The notes under the pieces are model-generated. The model saw only the letters and a program-made list of their open reading frames with translations. It made no database searches and was not told the DNA's origin. A program made the position numbers and the translations under genes. Below, one piece after another: positions 1 to 8,688 of a DNA stretch of 52,205 nt; the first letter of the stretch is position 1; each line of letters starts with the position of its first letter. The DNA is from DTYU01 sp040757355. GTDB lineage: Bacteria; Bacillota; Desulfotomaculia; Desulfotomaculales; Ammonificaceae. The DNA is taken from contig JBFLWY010000019.1 in the NCBI GenBank assembly GCA_040757355.1, positions 1 through 52,205 of the forward strand, given 5' to 3'.

Positions 1-107
1 ACTTCGATCGTCTGGATCGGCATGCGGTGGCAAGGAGATTGAAGAAGCGGCTTGAGGCCATCGGCTTCCGGGTCGAACTGCAAGACCTGGAAAACACTGC
101 CGCTTAA
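1..107 (+). CDS. C-terminal end of an upstream gene, unidentified (transposase tail?)
   Basis: An open frame runs in from the left edge (codons from base 3) and stops with TAA at 105-107, giving 34 residues with a basic helix (ARRLKKRLEAIGF) followed by an acidic tail. In Bacillus and many Clostridia the gene before clpC is mcsB, but this tail does not resemble the McsB C-terminus as I know it. The pattern of a basic RRL-RLEA-GF helix near the end is reminiscent of the end of some insertion-sequence transposases. That is only an impression from 34 residues. The gene ends 27 bases before the clpC start, so it may or may not be part of the same transcript. Confidence 0.4.
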   Translation, partial: FDRLDRHAVARRLKKRLEAIGFRVELQDLENTAA

Positions 108-134
108 AGTCTATTTTCGGAGGAGGTAGGAGAA

Positions 135-2564
135 ATGTTCGGGAGGTTTACACGACGAGCACAGAAAGTCTTGATACTCGCACAAGAAGAGGCGCGGCGG
201 ATGAATTACCCGTTTGTCGGGACGGAACATATTCTGCTCGGGCTCCTTCGCGAAGGCGAGGGGGTAGCGGCAAAGGTTTTGACGGAAATGGGGATCAACG
301 CCGACGCCGTGCGGGAGCAGGTTGAACAGATAGTGGAGCGCGGTCAGGGTCCACCGGTGGGGGAAGTCACCCTCACTCCCCGGGCCAAGCATGTTTTAGA
401 ACTCGCCATTGACGAGGCGCGCAGCCTGGGCCACAACTATATCGGTACGGAGCACCTGCTCCTCGGCCTTATCCGCGAAGGAGAAGGAGTTGCCGCCCGG
501 GTGCTGACCGCCTCCGGGGCAGACCTGGAACGTTTCCGGGTAACGGTAATGGAGGCGCTCGGCGCCGGGGTACAGGGGGCCGGAGCCGGTGCGGCGGGAG
601 AAAAAAGGGCGGCCAAAACACCTGTTCTGGACCAGTACGGACGCGACCTGACCCGTTTAGCCCAGGAGGACAGGCTTGACCCGGTCATCGGGCGGGGAGA
701 TGAGATCGAGCGGGTGATCCAAATACTCAGCCGACGCACCAAGAACAACCCGGTGTTAATCGGCGACCCCGGTGTCGGCAAGACCGCAATCGCCGAAGGA
801 CTGGCCCAGCGCATTGCAGCCGGCAAGGTGCCGGAGGTGTTGCTTGACAAGCGCGTGGTGGCGCTTGATCTGGCCTCTGTGGTGGCAGGGACGAAGTACC
901 GCGGCGAGTTTGAGGACCGCCTTAAGAAGATCATTAATGAGATAAAGGCTACCGGAAACGTAATCGTTTTTATCGACGAGTTACATACCTTGGTCGGCGC
1001 AGGCGCGGCCGAAGGGGCTATCGACGCCGCCAACATTCTTAAGCCTGCTTTGGCGCGCGGTGAGATGCAGTGCATCGGCGCGACCACTCTCGACGAATAC
1101 CGGAAGCACATCGAACGCGACCCGGCACTCGAACGGCGGTTCCAACCGGTGATGGTGAACGAACCCACGGTAGAGGATACAATTGCTATTTTGAAAGGCC
1201 TGCGCGACCGGTACGAAGCGCACCACCGGGTCAGGATTACGGACGGTGCGATTGAAGCGGCGGCAAAGCTTTCCGACCGCTACATCACCGACCGGTTTTT
1301 GCCGGACAAAGCGATCGACCTTGTCGACGAAGCGGCTTCCCGGGTGAGGCTCCGCGCGTTTACGCCGCCGCCGAACGTGAAGGAGATTGAACAAAAACTG
1401 GAAGAGGTACGAAAAGAAAAGGAAGCGGCGGTTACTGCACAGGAGTTCGAAAAGGCAGCGCAGCTCCGCGACCAGGAAGCCAAGCTCCGCGGCGAGATTG
1501 ACGCGGCGCGGGAAAACTGGCGCCAAAAGCAGAGCGAGGGAGAACTCGAGGTTACCGAAGAAGAGATTGCGGAAATCACGTCGAGTTGGACAGGAATTCC
1601 GGTGAAGCAGCTTAAGGAGGAGGAAACCGAGCGGCTGCTGAAGATGGAGGAGATCCTCCACCAGCGGGTTGTGGGGCAGGATGAGGCTGTTGCCGCTGTG
1701 TCGCGGGCTATACGGCGGGCCCGTGCAGGGCTTAAGGACCCGCGGCGGCCGATAGGCAGTTTCATTTTCTTGGGGCCGACCGGTGTCGGTAAAACGGAAT
1801 TGGGCCGAGCCCTTGCCGAGGCCCTGTTCGGCGACGAGGACGCGATGGTCCGCATCGACATGTCCGAGTACATGGAACGGCATACTGTTTCGCGGCTGGT
1901 AGGTGCCCCGCCTGGGTACGTCGGGTATGAGGAAGGCGGCCAGCTTACGGAAGCGGTACGGCGGAGGCCGTACACCGTTGTCCTCCTTGATGAAATTGAA
2001 AAGGCGCACCCGGACGTCTTCAATATATTGTTGCAGGTGATGGAAGACGGCAGGCTCACCGATGCAAAAGGGCGGACGGTGGACTTCAAGAACACCGTGA
2101 TAATCATGACCTCCAACGTGGGCGTCCAGCTGCTGAAGAAAGAGGGCACACTCGGTTTCCGGGCTGCGGAGGACCGGAAAGCGGCCTACGAAGAGATGAA
2201 GGACAAGGTAATGGGGGAACTCCAGCGTGCCTTCAGGCCGGAGTTCCTCAACCGGGTCGACGAGATCATCGTCTTCCACTCCCTTACCGGTGAGCACATC
2301 AGTGCTATCATCGAGTTGATGCTGAAAGACGTGAACCGACGGCTGAAAGAGCAAGACGTCGACGTTGAGTTTACGAAGGGGCTCAAAGAATTGCTCGCGA
2401 AACAGGGGATAGACGAAAAGTTCGGCGCCCGTCCTTTGCGGCGTACAATCCAGCGGCTGGTTGAAGACCGGCTGTCTGAGGAGCTTCTTAAGGGCACTTT
2501 TAAGAAGGGGTCCAAAGTGGTGGTTGACGCTGATAACGAGCAGGTGGTCGTGCGTCAAGCTTAG
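135..2564 (+). CDS. clpC: ClpC, Hsp100/ClpA-family AAA+ unfoldase
   Basis: Hexameric ATP-driven unfoldase that feeds proteins to ClpP; in Firmicutes it controls stress, competence and sporulation factors together with the MecA or McsB adaptors. The 809 residues match the family length (about 810). Visible in order: two Clp-N repeats (about 3-145; the TEH-LLGL motif occurs twice), first AAA+ domain with Walker A GDPGVGKT at 210-217, a UVR-like middle segment about 425-460, second AAA+ domain with Walker A GPTGVGKT at 547-554, and the C-terminal D2-small domain. The ATG follows a strong GGAGGAGGTAGGAG ribosome site. A rho-independent terminator follows directly, so clpC is probably separated from radA. 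No CtsR-type operator can be assessed because the upstream region lies outside the window. Confidence 0.97.
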   Translation: MFGRFTRRAQKVLILAQEEARRMNYPFVGTEHILLGLLREGEGVAAKVLTEMGINADAVREQVEQIVERGQGPPVGEVTLTPRAKHVLELAIDEARSLGHNYIGTEHLLLGLIREGEGVAARVLTASGADLERFRVTVMEALGAGVQGAGAGAAGEKRAAKTPVLDQYGRDLTRLAQEDRLDPVIGRGDEIERVIQILSRRTKNNPVLIGDPGVGKTAIAEGLAQRIAAGKVPEVLLDKRVVALDLASVVAGTKYRGEFEDRLKKIINEIKATGNVIVFIDELHTLVGAGAAEGAIDAANILKPALARGEMQCIGATTLDEYRKHIERDPALERRFQPVMVNEPTVEDTIAILKGLRDRYEAHHRVRITDGAIEAAAKLSDRYITDRFLPDKAIDLVDEAASRVRLRAFTPPPNVKEIEQKLEEVRKEKEAAVTAQEFEKAAQLRDQEAKLRGEIDAARENWRQKQSEGELEVTEEEIAEITSSWTGIPVKQLKEEETERLLKMEEILHQRVVGQDEAVAAVSRAIRRARAGLKDPRRPIGSFIFLGPTGVGKTELGRALAEALFGDEDAMVRIDMSEYMERHTVSRLVGAPPGYVGYEEGGQLTEAVRRRPYTVVLLDEIEKAHPDVFNILLQVMEDGRLTDAKGRTVDFKNTVIIMTSNVGVQLLKKEGTLGFRAAEDRKAAYEEMKDKVMGELQRAFRPEFLNRVDEIIVFHSLTGEHISAIIELMLKDVNRRLKEQDVDVEFTKGLKELLAKQGIDEKFGARPLRRTIQRLVEDRLSEELLKGTFKKGSKVVVDADNEQVVVRQA

Positions 2565-2574
2565 TAAGTGATAA

Positions 2575-2601
2575 CCCGCTGATTCAGCGGGGCTTTTTTT
2601 T
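2575..2601 (+). terminator. Rho-independent terminator after clpC
   Basis: Perfect 7-bp stem CCCGCTG / CAGCGGG (2575-2581 with 2585-2591), a 3-base loop, then GC and eight Ts (2594-2601). It begins 11 bases after the clpC stop. Confidence 0.9.
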
Positions 2602-2663
2602 GGGAGAATTGTAGTGTAAAATTGAATAAGTAGCTATATCTTTTGGGGACTTAGCGTTTTATT

Positions 2664-3998
2664 ATGAATAAATCAACTTTTCAGTGTTCTGCTTGCGGTT
2701 ACCAGTCGCCCCAATGGTTCGGCCGGTGTCCGGGCTGCGGAAACTGGGATTCCTTTGCAATAATCAGGGCGTCTACAACGCGAATTCAAAAGAAAAACTC
2801 AACCGTGACACTTCACTCTCTGGAAGAGGCGGATACCGAAGAAAAGCGTCTGTCTGTAGGAATCGCTGAGTTAGATCGTGTCCTTGGCGGCGGGATTGTG
2901 CCCGGTTCGCTTATCCTGATCGGCGGTGACCCTGGTATCGGCAAATCGACACTGGTGTTGCAGGCAGCCCGATCACTTAGCAAGAACGGTCCGGTGCTTT
3001 ATGCCACCGGTGAGGAATCCGCCCGTCAGATTTCCCTGCGGGCGAGGCGGTTGCGTATCAGCGATGCAAGGATACTGATCGCCGCAGAGACCGACGTAGA
3101 TAAAATCATTGAGCACATTGTGTCAGTGAACCCTTGCGCCGTAATCGTCGATTCAATACAGACGACGGCCCGGCCCGAGGTGCAGGCGGTGCCTGGGAGC
3201 ATCGCCCAGGTGCGCGAGTGTGCGGCGGAGTTCCAGCAGATTGCAAAAGGAATGGAGATACCGGTTTTCTTGATCGGTCACGTAACGAAGGAAGGAGTGC
3301 TCGCGGGACCCCGGCTACTCGAACATGCGGTAGACGTGGTACTCTACCTGGAGGGCGACCGGCATTACAGCTACCGGATTTTGCGCAGCGTTAAAAACCG
3401 TTTCGGGGCGACAGACGAGATAGGGGTCTTTGAGATGCGCGAGGAGGGGTTGGTAGAGGTAACCAACCCATCGGCCTTCTTCATGGGAGACAGGCGGGAG
3501 GAAACGGCGGTCGGTTCGGTGGTGGTGCCTACTCTCCAGGGGACCCGGCCGCTATTGGTAGAGGTGCAGGCCCTTGTCTGCCCGAACCCGTATGGGATGC
3601 CCCGGCGGATGACCGCGGGTTTCGACGCAAACCGGGCGGCGCTGTTGATCGCGGTTCTCGATAAGAAGGTGGGACTCAGATTGGGGAACTTTGATACCTA
3701 TATTAATGCCGTAGGCGGTGTGAAACTGATGGAACCGGGGGCGGACCTTGCGGTCGCCGTTGCAGTGGCGTCCAGTTACCGCGAGGTACCGGTGGTGCAG
3801 GGTACGGTTGTGGTGGGAGAGGTAGGCCTCACGGGAGAGGTGCGCCCGGTGAGCGCGCTGGATGCCCGGTTGAAAGAAGCCGCGAAGCTTGGCTTCGACC
3901 GGGCTGTCGTTTGTGCCGGACAACAGGTCAAAGAACATCTGAAGACCATTGAAGTAACTACTCTTACCGAGGCCATCATAGCGGCATTAGAAACGTGA
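2664..3998 (+). CDS. radA: RadA/Sms DNA repair ATPase
   Basis: RecA-like ATPase that promotes branch migration of recombination intermediates. The 444 residues show the complete family layout: an N-terminal C4 zinc finger (CSACGY...CPGCGNW, first 28 residues), a RecA core with Walker A GGDPGIGKST at 87-96, the RadA-specific KNRFG motif at 244-248, and a C-terminal Lon-protease-like domain (about 285-444, ending in a GEVGLTGEVRPV-type stretch). It follows clpC and precedes disA, as in Bacillus. The ATG at 2664 has only a weak upstream GGGGA site, but it sits directly before the zinc finger, which fixes the start. Confidence 0.96.
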   Translation: MNKSTFQCSACGYQSPQWFGRCPGCGNWDSFAIIRASTTRIQKKNSTVTLHSLEEADTEEKRLSVGIAELDRVLGGGIVPGSLILIGGDPGIGKSTLVLQAARSLSKNGPVLYATGEESARQISLRARRLRISDARILIAAETDVDKIIEHIVSVNPCAVIVDSIQTTARPEVQAVPGSIAQVRECAAEFQQIAKGMEIPVFLIGHVTKEGVLAGPRLLEHAVDVVLYLEGDRHYSYRILRSVKNRFGATDEIGVFEMREEGLVEVTNPSAFFMGDRREETAVGSVVVPTLQGTRPLLVEVQALVCPNPYGMPRRMTAGFDANRAALLIAVLDKKVGLRLGNFDTYINAVGGVKLMEPGADLAVAVAVASSYREVPVVQGTVVVGEVGLTGEVRPVSALDARLKEAAKLGFDRAVVCAGQQVKEHLKTIEVTTLTEAIIAALET

Positions 3999-4030
3999 AG
4001 CCTTTTGTTCCAGGGAGGACTCTTCCGTAA

Positions 4031-5089
4031 ATGGAAAGCCAGTTGTTGAAAATTTTACGTCAGGTCGCTCCGGGTACACCTCTCAGGGAGGGATTAGAGT
4101 ACATCCTCCGTTCAAAAAGCGGTGCGCTGATCGTGGTCGGCGACAATGAACAGGTGAGTGAAATCGCAGAGGGCGGGTTCGTGGTGAACGCGGACTTTTC
4201 CCCCGCCCGGCTTTACGAGTTGGCAAAAATGGACGGGGCCATCATCCTCAGCGAGGACACGAAGCGAATAGTGGCGGCTAACACCCAGTTAATCCCTGAT
4301 CTCAGCATTCCGTCCTCCGAGACCGGCATCAGACACAGGACCGCAGAGCGCGTTGCCAAGCAGACCGGGGCGCTGGTGATTTCCATTTCGCAGCGGCGCA
4401 ACGTGATCACAGTGTATAAGGGGACCACCAAATATGTTTTACGCGACCTAGAGGTAGTACTGGCAAAGGCAAACCAGGCGGTGCAGACCCTTGAGAAGTA
4501 CCGGGCCGTGTTAAATCAGGCCATGGTTAACCTGACAATTCTCGAATTTGAAGATGCGGTAACCCTTTTCGAGGTGACCAAAGCCCTTCAGCGTACGGAA
4601 ATGACCCTTCGGGTAGTTAAAGAAATAGAGCATTACATAAGTGAACTGGGCCGGGAGAGCCGTCTGATAGTCATGCAGGTCGAAGAACTCATGACCAATG
4701 TTGAAAATGAGGGGCTTTTGGTGGTCCAGGACTACGCGGTTGTCGGAGAAAAGTCGCCTAAGGATGTCCTGGGTATAGTAGGGAGCTGGCCGGCCGAAGA
4801 CCTGCTGGACCTGTCCCTTATTGCACGGGTTCTTGGCTATTCGGGTGGCGCTGGAATCCTTGAACTGGGCGTTTCGCCCAGGGGATACCGCATATTAAAC
4901 CGGATTCCGCGTTTGCCTTTTCCGGTCATCGACAATATTGTTAAGACATTCGGCAACTTCAGCCGTATTCTACAGGCCTCCATTGAGGAATTGGACGCTG
5001 TCGAAGGAATCGGTGAAGCGAGGGCGCAACTGATCAAAGAAGGACTAAAACGGTACTGGAACCAGTTATTGCAAGAACGCTACCGGTAA
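4031..5089 (+). CDS. disA: DisA, DNA integrity scanning diadenylate cyclase
   Basis: Makes cyclic di-AMP from two ATP and scans DNA, slowing sporulation or outgrowth when it meets branched structures. The DAC catalytic motifs are visible: DGA at 68-70 and the RHR triad at 101-103 (GIRHRTAERVAKQ). A long helical spine follows, then a C-terminal helix-hairpin-helix DNA-binding region (about 310-345, EGIGEARAQLIKEGL). The length of 352 is normal. A GGGAGGA ribosome site precedes the ATG. The gene lies 32 bases after radA, so the two are probably co-transcribed, as is usual in Firmicutes. Confidence 0.96.
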   Translation: MESQLLKILRQVAPGTPLREGLEYILRSKSGALIVVGDNEQVSEIAEGGFVVNADFSPARLYELAKMDGAIILSEDTKRIVAANTQLIPDLSIPSSETGIRHRTAERVAKQTGALVISISQRRNVITVYKGTTKYVLRDLEVVLAKANQAVQTLEKYRAVLNQAMVNLTILEFEDAVTLFEVTKALQRTEMTLRVVKEIEHYISELGRESRLIVMQVEELMTNVENEGLLVVQDYAVVGEKSPKDVLGIVGSWPAEDLLDLSLIARVLGYSGGAGILELGVSPRGYRILNRIPRLPFPVIDNIVKTFGNFSRILQASIEELDAVEGIGEARAQLIKEGLKRYWNQLLQERYR

Positions 5090-5115
5090 AAAACTTTATT
5101 TTCCCGTAAAAATAA

Positions 5116-5184
5116 TTGACATCTTGAATTCGAATATGTTAAAATACTTGGCTCTTGACAAAAGTGGCAGTGAAATGTTAGACT
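5116..5184 (+). promoter_or_regulatory. Tandem sigma-A-like promoters upstream of the CarD gene
   Basis: First promoter: TTGACA at 5116-5121, 18-base spacer, TAAAAT at 5140-5145. Second: TTGACA at 5155-5160, 18-base spacer, TAGACT at 5179-5184. Both -35 hexamers are perfect. The second -10 lies 31 bases before the TTG start. Confidence 0.7.
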
Positions 5185-5214
5185 AATTATATTAGGGTTC
5201 CGGGAGGTGGCGAA

Positions 5215-5691
5215 TTGTTCAAGATCGGTGACAAAGTCGTTTATCCGATGCATGGAGCAGGGGTTATCGAAGCGATCGAAGAGAAAGAGATACTGGGAGA
5301 GAAAAGGGACTATTATGTTTTACGTCTTCCCGTCGGCAATATGAAGGTTATGATCCCGATAACAAATGGCGAGGAGATAGGTTTGCGGCAGGTGATCGAC
5401 AAACGTGATGTCAGCAAGGTACTCAGACTCCTCCGGGCATCCGGAAGCACTATGCCGAGCAACTGGAACCACCGGTACCGTGCCAATTTAGAAAAGATCA
5501 AAAGCGGGAATATTTACGCCGTGGCTGAGGTGGTTCGCAACCTGGCCCGGAGGGAACGGGAAAAGGGTCTCTCTTCGGGCGAAAAAAGGATGTTAGAAAA
5601 TGCCAAGCAGATATTGATTAGTGAACTGGTCCTGGCCACAGAACTCGAGGAAGACAAGGCAAAGCTTCTTTTAGACAAAGCATTTGCTTAG
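5215..5691 (+). CDS. CarD/CdnL-family RNA-polymerase-binding transcription factor
   Basis: CarD/CdnL proteins bind the RNA polymerase beta lobe and stabilise open promoter complexes, especially at rRNA promoters. The N-terminal 60 residues have the CarD_CdnL_TRCF fold signature (FKIGDKVVYPMHGAGVIEAI) and the remaining 100 form the helical DNA-contacting domain. The 158-residue length is typical. The start is TTG with a GGGAGGTGG site 5 bases away. It has its own tandem promoters and a terminator, so it is a single-gene unit inserted between disA and yacL. Confidence 0.93.
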   Translation: MFKIGDKVVYPMHGAGVIEAIEEKEILGEKRDYYVLRLPVGNMKVMIPITNGEEIGLRQVIDKRDVSKVLRLLRASGSTMPSNWNHRYRANLEKIKSGNIYAVAEVVRNLARREREKGLSSGEKRMLENAKQILISELVLATELEEDKAKLLLDKAFA

Positions 5692-5706
5692 AAAAAGACC
5701 AACGCC

Positions 5707-5737
5707 TACGCCTGGACAACAGGCGTAATTTTTTTTT
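5707..5737 (+). terminator. Rho-independent terminator after the CarD gene
   Basis: Eight-bp stem TACGCCTG / CAGGCGTA (5707-5714 with 5720-5727), 5-base loop, then a run of nine Ts at 5729-5737. Confidence 0.92.
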
Positions 5738-5762
5738 GAAGACTTCGCTCCAGGATTTGTAG

Positions 5763-6129
5763 CTATTTAACCCGTCACCTGACACTTACCCTACACTCAA
5801 CTCCGTGTGCGAAGGATACAGGAACTACGCTGCTTTTACCGGCGAGTTGAGTGCGGGGCGGCGAGAAATGTGCAGGGCAAGGAAGCCCGGCGGACACGAA
5901 CCGGAGCCCAGCACTCAGATTGCTAAGAAAGCGTACGCGGGGCGGACAAATATGTATTTCCTTAAAAGCAGTATCTTATTTAAGATGTAACTGAGTGTTG
6001 GGTGAGGATTCGGCTCCGCCGGCTGATCCAGCACTCAATGCGGTATACACTACATAGACTACAAGCCTTGACTACCATAAGAGTACCGGAACCATACTGA
6101 ATTTATACCGTTTGAGGTTGAGTGCTGGA
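5763..6129 (+). repeat. Structured dispersed repeat, copy 1 (HEARO/IscB-guide-RNA-like?)
   Basis: Occupies most of the 579-base gap between the CarD gene and yacL; no credible protein is encoded. Stem 1 pairs CACTCAACT (5794-5802) with AGTTGAGTG (5845-5853) and is followed by the motif GCGGGGCGGCGAGAA. Stem 2 pairs CCCAGCACTCAG (5907-5918) with CTGAGTGTTGGG (5991-6002). A further stem pairs TCCAGCACTCAA (6027-6038) with TTGAGTGCTGGA (6118-6129). The 5' half closely matches 21551-21685 and the 3' half matches 52045-52195. The remaining gap (6130-6270) holds no feature except the yacL ribosome site. Confidence 0.7.
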
Positions 6130-6270
6130 TTGTTTATCGCCGCGCCCCTCAGAGTGCCTGAATAGTGGCCAGGACTTTATCCATGGCTTCTTGAAGAAAT
6201 CAATAAGAAGCCGTATAATTGGGGCAGGAGGAAAACAAAACTACCTGAAGAAGGGAGGTGAAGTAGTATT

Positions 6271-7386
6271 TTGGTACGCAAGGTGGTATCTTTCATTTTG
6301 GTACTGGCTTTTGGTACCGGCGGAGTGTTTCTTGGGAACAATCTCTTGCGGTTCTGGCGGTTTTCCGACGCGGTTACCTTAGGTTTGTTAATCCTTTTCG
6401 GCTTGTTGGGGTTGCTGGTCGGCGTCATTGCAGTCCCCCGCCTGATTGGCGGTGTGGTCTGGGCGGCAGCTAAGGGCGAACAGTATCTTCAACGGATGCC
6501 TGTGGCCGACCTCCTCGTGGGGGTCTTTGGTTTAATAGTAGGACTCATAATTGCCAATTTATTCGGCAGTATTTTAGAGACGCTGGGATGGATCGGAAAG
6601 ACTATTTGGCTCGGCATTACCGTAGTCCTGGGGTATTTCGGCCTTACCATCGGGGTTAAGAAAGGTGAGGAATTCTGGGGCATGCTTACCTCGTGGTTTT
6701 CGAAGGAAAAGACTCAAAAAGAGAGTCGTACTGCGGGGCAGATGAAGCTGTTAGACACCAGCGCCATTATTGACGGACGTATTGCGGACCTCTGTGCCAG
6801 CGGTTTCATGGAGGGAACGCTTCTAATACCGGCATTTGTACTGGATGAGCTCCAGCACATCGCTGATTCAAACGACATCCTAAAACGAAATCGCGGCCGG
6901 CGGGGTTTGGATATCCTGAACCGGATGAGAAAAGATGCACATGTAAAGGTCCAGGTGTATGACGATGTACAGGACCTTACAGATATTCACGAAGTGGATG
7001 CCAAGCTTGTTCAACTGGCGAAAAGGTTGCGTGGCAAGATCATCACTACTGATTTCAACCTCAACAAAGTAGCGGAACTTCAAGGTGTAAAAGTACTGAA
7101 CGTGAATGAGCTGGCCAACGCGCTCAAGCCGATTGTGCTTCCGGGTGAAGAAATGGTGGTCCAGGTGGTTCGTGACGGCAAAGAGGCTGGGCAGGGAGTG
7201 GCCTATCTTGATGACGGCACGATGATAGTGGTCGACGGCGGCAAGAAGTATATCGGTCAGCCGGTAAGAGCGGTAGTGACGAGTGTGCTGCAGACCACCG
7301 CGGGAAGGATGATCTTTGCCAAGCTGAAGACTTTGCGGGAGGAAACCGGCGAGACTAAGCTTGACGAGGTGAATGCGGTTGGCTGA
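6271..7386 (+). CDS. yacL: YacL-type membrane PIN/TRAM-domain protein
   Basis: Member of the YacL family: four N-terminal membrane helices (about residues 3-25, 35-56, 72-96, 103-125), then a PIN nuclease-like domain starting LLDTSAIIDGR with a conserved acidic residue at D162, and a C-terminal TRAM domain (about 290-355). PIN domains are usually metal-dependent ribonucleases; the substrate of this family is not established to my knowledge. The start is TTG with AAGGGAGGTG 10 bases upstream. The 3' end overlaps ispDF by 14 bases, so the two are translationally coupled. The position after disA is conserved in Firmicutes. Confidence 0.93.
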   Translation: MVRKVVSFILVLAFGTGGVFLGNNLLRFWRFSDAVTLGLLILFGLLGLLVGVIAVPRLIGGVVWAAAKGEQYLQRMPVADLLVGVFGLIVGLIIANLFGSILETLGWIGKTIWLGITVVLGYFGLTIGVKKGEEFWGMLTSWFSKEKTQKESRTAGQMKLLDTSAIIDGRIADLCASGFMEGTLLIPAFVLDELQHIADSNDILKRNRGRRGLDILNRMRKDAHVKVQVYDDVQDLTDIHEVDAKLVQLAKRLRGKIITTDFNLNKVAELQGVKVLNVNELANALKPIVLPGEEMVVQVVRDGKEAGQGVAYLDDGTMIVVDGGKKYIGQPVRAVVTSVLQTTAGRMIFAKLKTLREETGETKLDEVNAVG

Positions 7387-8545
7387 TTCCGCTGCGGTGG
7401 TAGTGGCTGCGGGCCAAAGCGTCCGGATGGGGGGCGGCCCCAAGAAGCAGTTCCGCCTATTGGGTGGCCTCCCGGTAATAAGCCGGACGCTTACCGTTTT
7501 TGAGGGAATAGAGCGGATTCGAGACGTTGTCCTGGTCGTGCCCCCGGGCGAGGAAGAGCGCTGCTGGGAGGGAATCGTCGCGCCGGGTGGGTACCGGAAG
7601 GTCAGGGTGATTGTTCCCGGGGGCCGGCACCGGCAGGACTCGGTGTGGGCTGGCCTCCAGTCTTTGTCCGGCCCACCGGAGGTTGTGGTGATCCATGACG
7701 GTGTGCGGCCCCTGGTCCGCGCCGAATATGTAGATGCGGCTATAGAGGCCGCGGTTGCCTGGGGTGCGGCGGTGGTTGCGGTGCCGGCGAAGGATACGGT
7801 GAAAACGGTTGACGCTGCAGGCTTTATTACCAACACCTTGCCCCGGGACAGTATCTACCTTGCCCAAACGCCGCAGGCCTTTCGCTTCGAGGTACTGTTT
7901 GAGGCACACCGCAGGGCACGGCAGGACGGTTTTTACGGCACCGACGATACGGTGCTCGTGGAACGCATGGGTCTGCCTGTTAAGGTGGTCGAGGGCGGAT
8001 ACGAAAACATTAAGATAACTACACCCGAAGATTTCACCGTCGCCAGGGCTATGATCGGGGATGAGATGCCGCTGAGGGTGGGGGTCGGCTACGATGTCCA
8101 CCGCCTGGTGCCGGGCCGCCCTCTTATTCTTGGTGGTGTAGAAATCCCATTTGAAAAGGGCCTTGAGGGCCATTCCGATGCCGACGTCCTTTGCCATGCG
8201 GTTATGGATGCGCTGTTGGGGGCGGCAGGCGCGGGGGATATCGGAAGGCACTTCCCGCCTACGGAGGAGGCCTACAGAGGTATTTCAAGCCTCATCCTTC
8301 TCTCCCGTGTACAACAGGAGATGGCCAGGAGGGGTTTTGCGATCGCCAACGTGGATGCGGTTGTTGTGGCACAAAGGCCGCGCCTTGCCGCTTATACGCC
8401 CGAAATGGTTCTCAACGTTTCGCGCGTTCTCGGGATCCCGCAATCCGTTGTAAACTTAAAAGCTACTACTACCGAGGGTTTGGGTTTTCCCGGCAGGGAA
8501 GAGGGGATCGCTGCATACGCCGTGGCGCTTCTACGACTCATCTAA
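7373..8545 (+). CDS. ispDF: Bifunctional IspDF (MEP pathway of isoprenoid synthesis)
   Basis: Fusion of 2-C-methyl-D-erythritol 4-phosphate cytidylyltransferase (IspD, about 1-230) and 2-C-methyl-D-erythritol 2,4-cyclodiphosphate synthase (IspF, about 233-390). IspD shows the nucleotide-binding AAGQSVRMGGGPKKQF loop at the N-terminus and a VIHDGVRPL motif. IspF begins MRVGVGYDVHRL-like, with metal ligands D241 and H243, and continues GHSDADVLCHAVMDALLG. In Bacillus these are two adjacent genes; here a linker of a few residues joins them, as in several Clostridia and some proteobacteria. The ATG lies within the end of yacL. Confidence 0.96.
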   Translation: MRLADSAAVVVAAGQSVRMGGGPKKQFRLLGGLPVISRTLTVFEGIERIRDVVLVVPPGEEERCWEGIVAPGGYRKVRVIVPGGRHRQDSVWAGLQSLSGPPEVVVIHDGVRPLVRAEYVDAAIEAAVAWGAAVVAVPAKDTVKTVDAAGFITNTLPRDSIYLAQTPQAFRFEVLFEAHRRARQDGFYGTDDTVLVERMGLPVKVVEGGYENIKITTPEDFTVARAMIGDEMPLRVGVGYDVHRLVPGRPLILGGVEIPFEKGLEGHSDADVLCHAVMDALLGAAGAGDIGRHFPPTEEAYRGISSLILLSRVQQEMARRGFAIANVDAVVVAQRPRLAAYTPEMVLNVSRVLGIPQSVVNLKATTTEGLGFPGREEGIAAYAVALLRLI

Positions 8546-8569
8546 CCGTCGCGATTTGCCCCGGTTGCG

Positions 8570-8598
8570 TTTTCAAGCCACAGTTAAGGTGCTATAAT
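8570..8598 (+). promoter_or_regulatory. Extended -10 promoter for cysE-cysS
   Basis: Perfect TATAAT at 8593-8598 preceded by TGC (extended -10), with a weak -35 TTTTCA at 8570-8575, 17-base spacing. The predicted transcript start is near 8605, which leaves an 80-base leader before the GTG of cysE and argues against the ATG at 8608 being the start. Confidence 0.65.
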
Positions 8599-8688
8599 TA
8601 ATCCTGGATGCGTTTGAAGCCTTTGCTGAGCATGCCTTTGGATTACGGCAGTTGCCGGCTTAGAAGAAGGCATTTTTGGAGGAGAGTT

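Noticed and set aside
981..2558. Long minus-strand open frame opposite clpC
   Set aside because: An antisense shadow of a well-conserved gene; no ribosome site and low-complexity composition.
6122..6382. 86-codon frame spanning the repeat and the yacL start
   Set aside because: It is composed of repeat sequence and the out-of-frame start of yacL.
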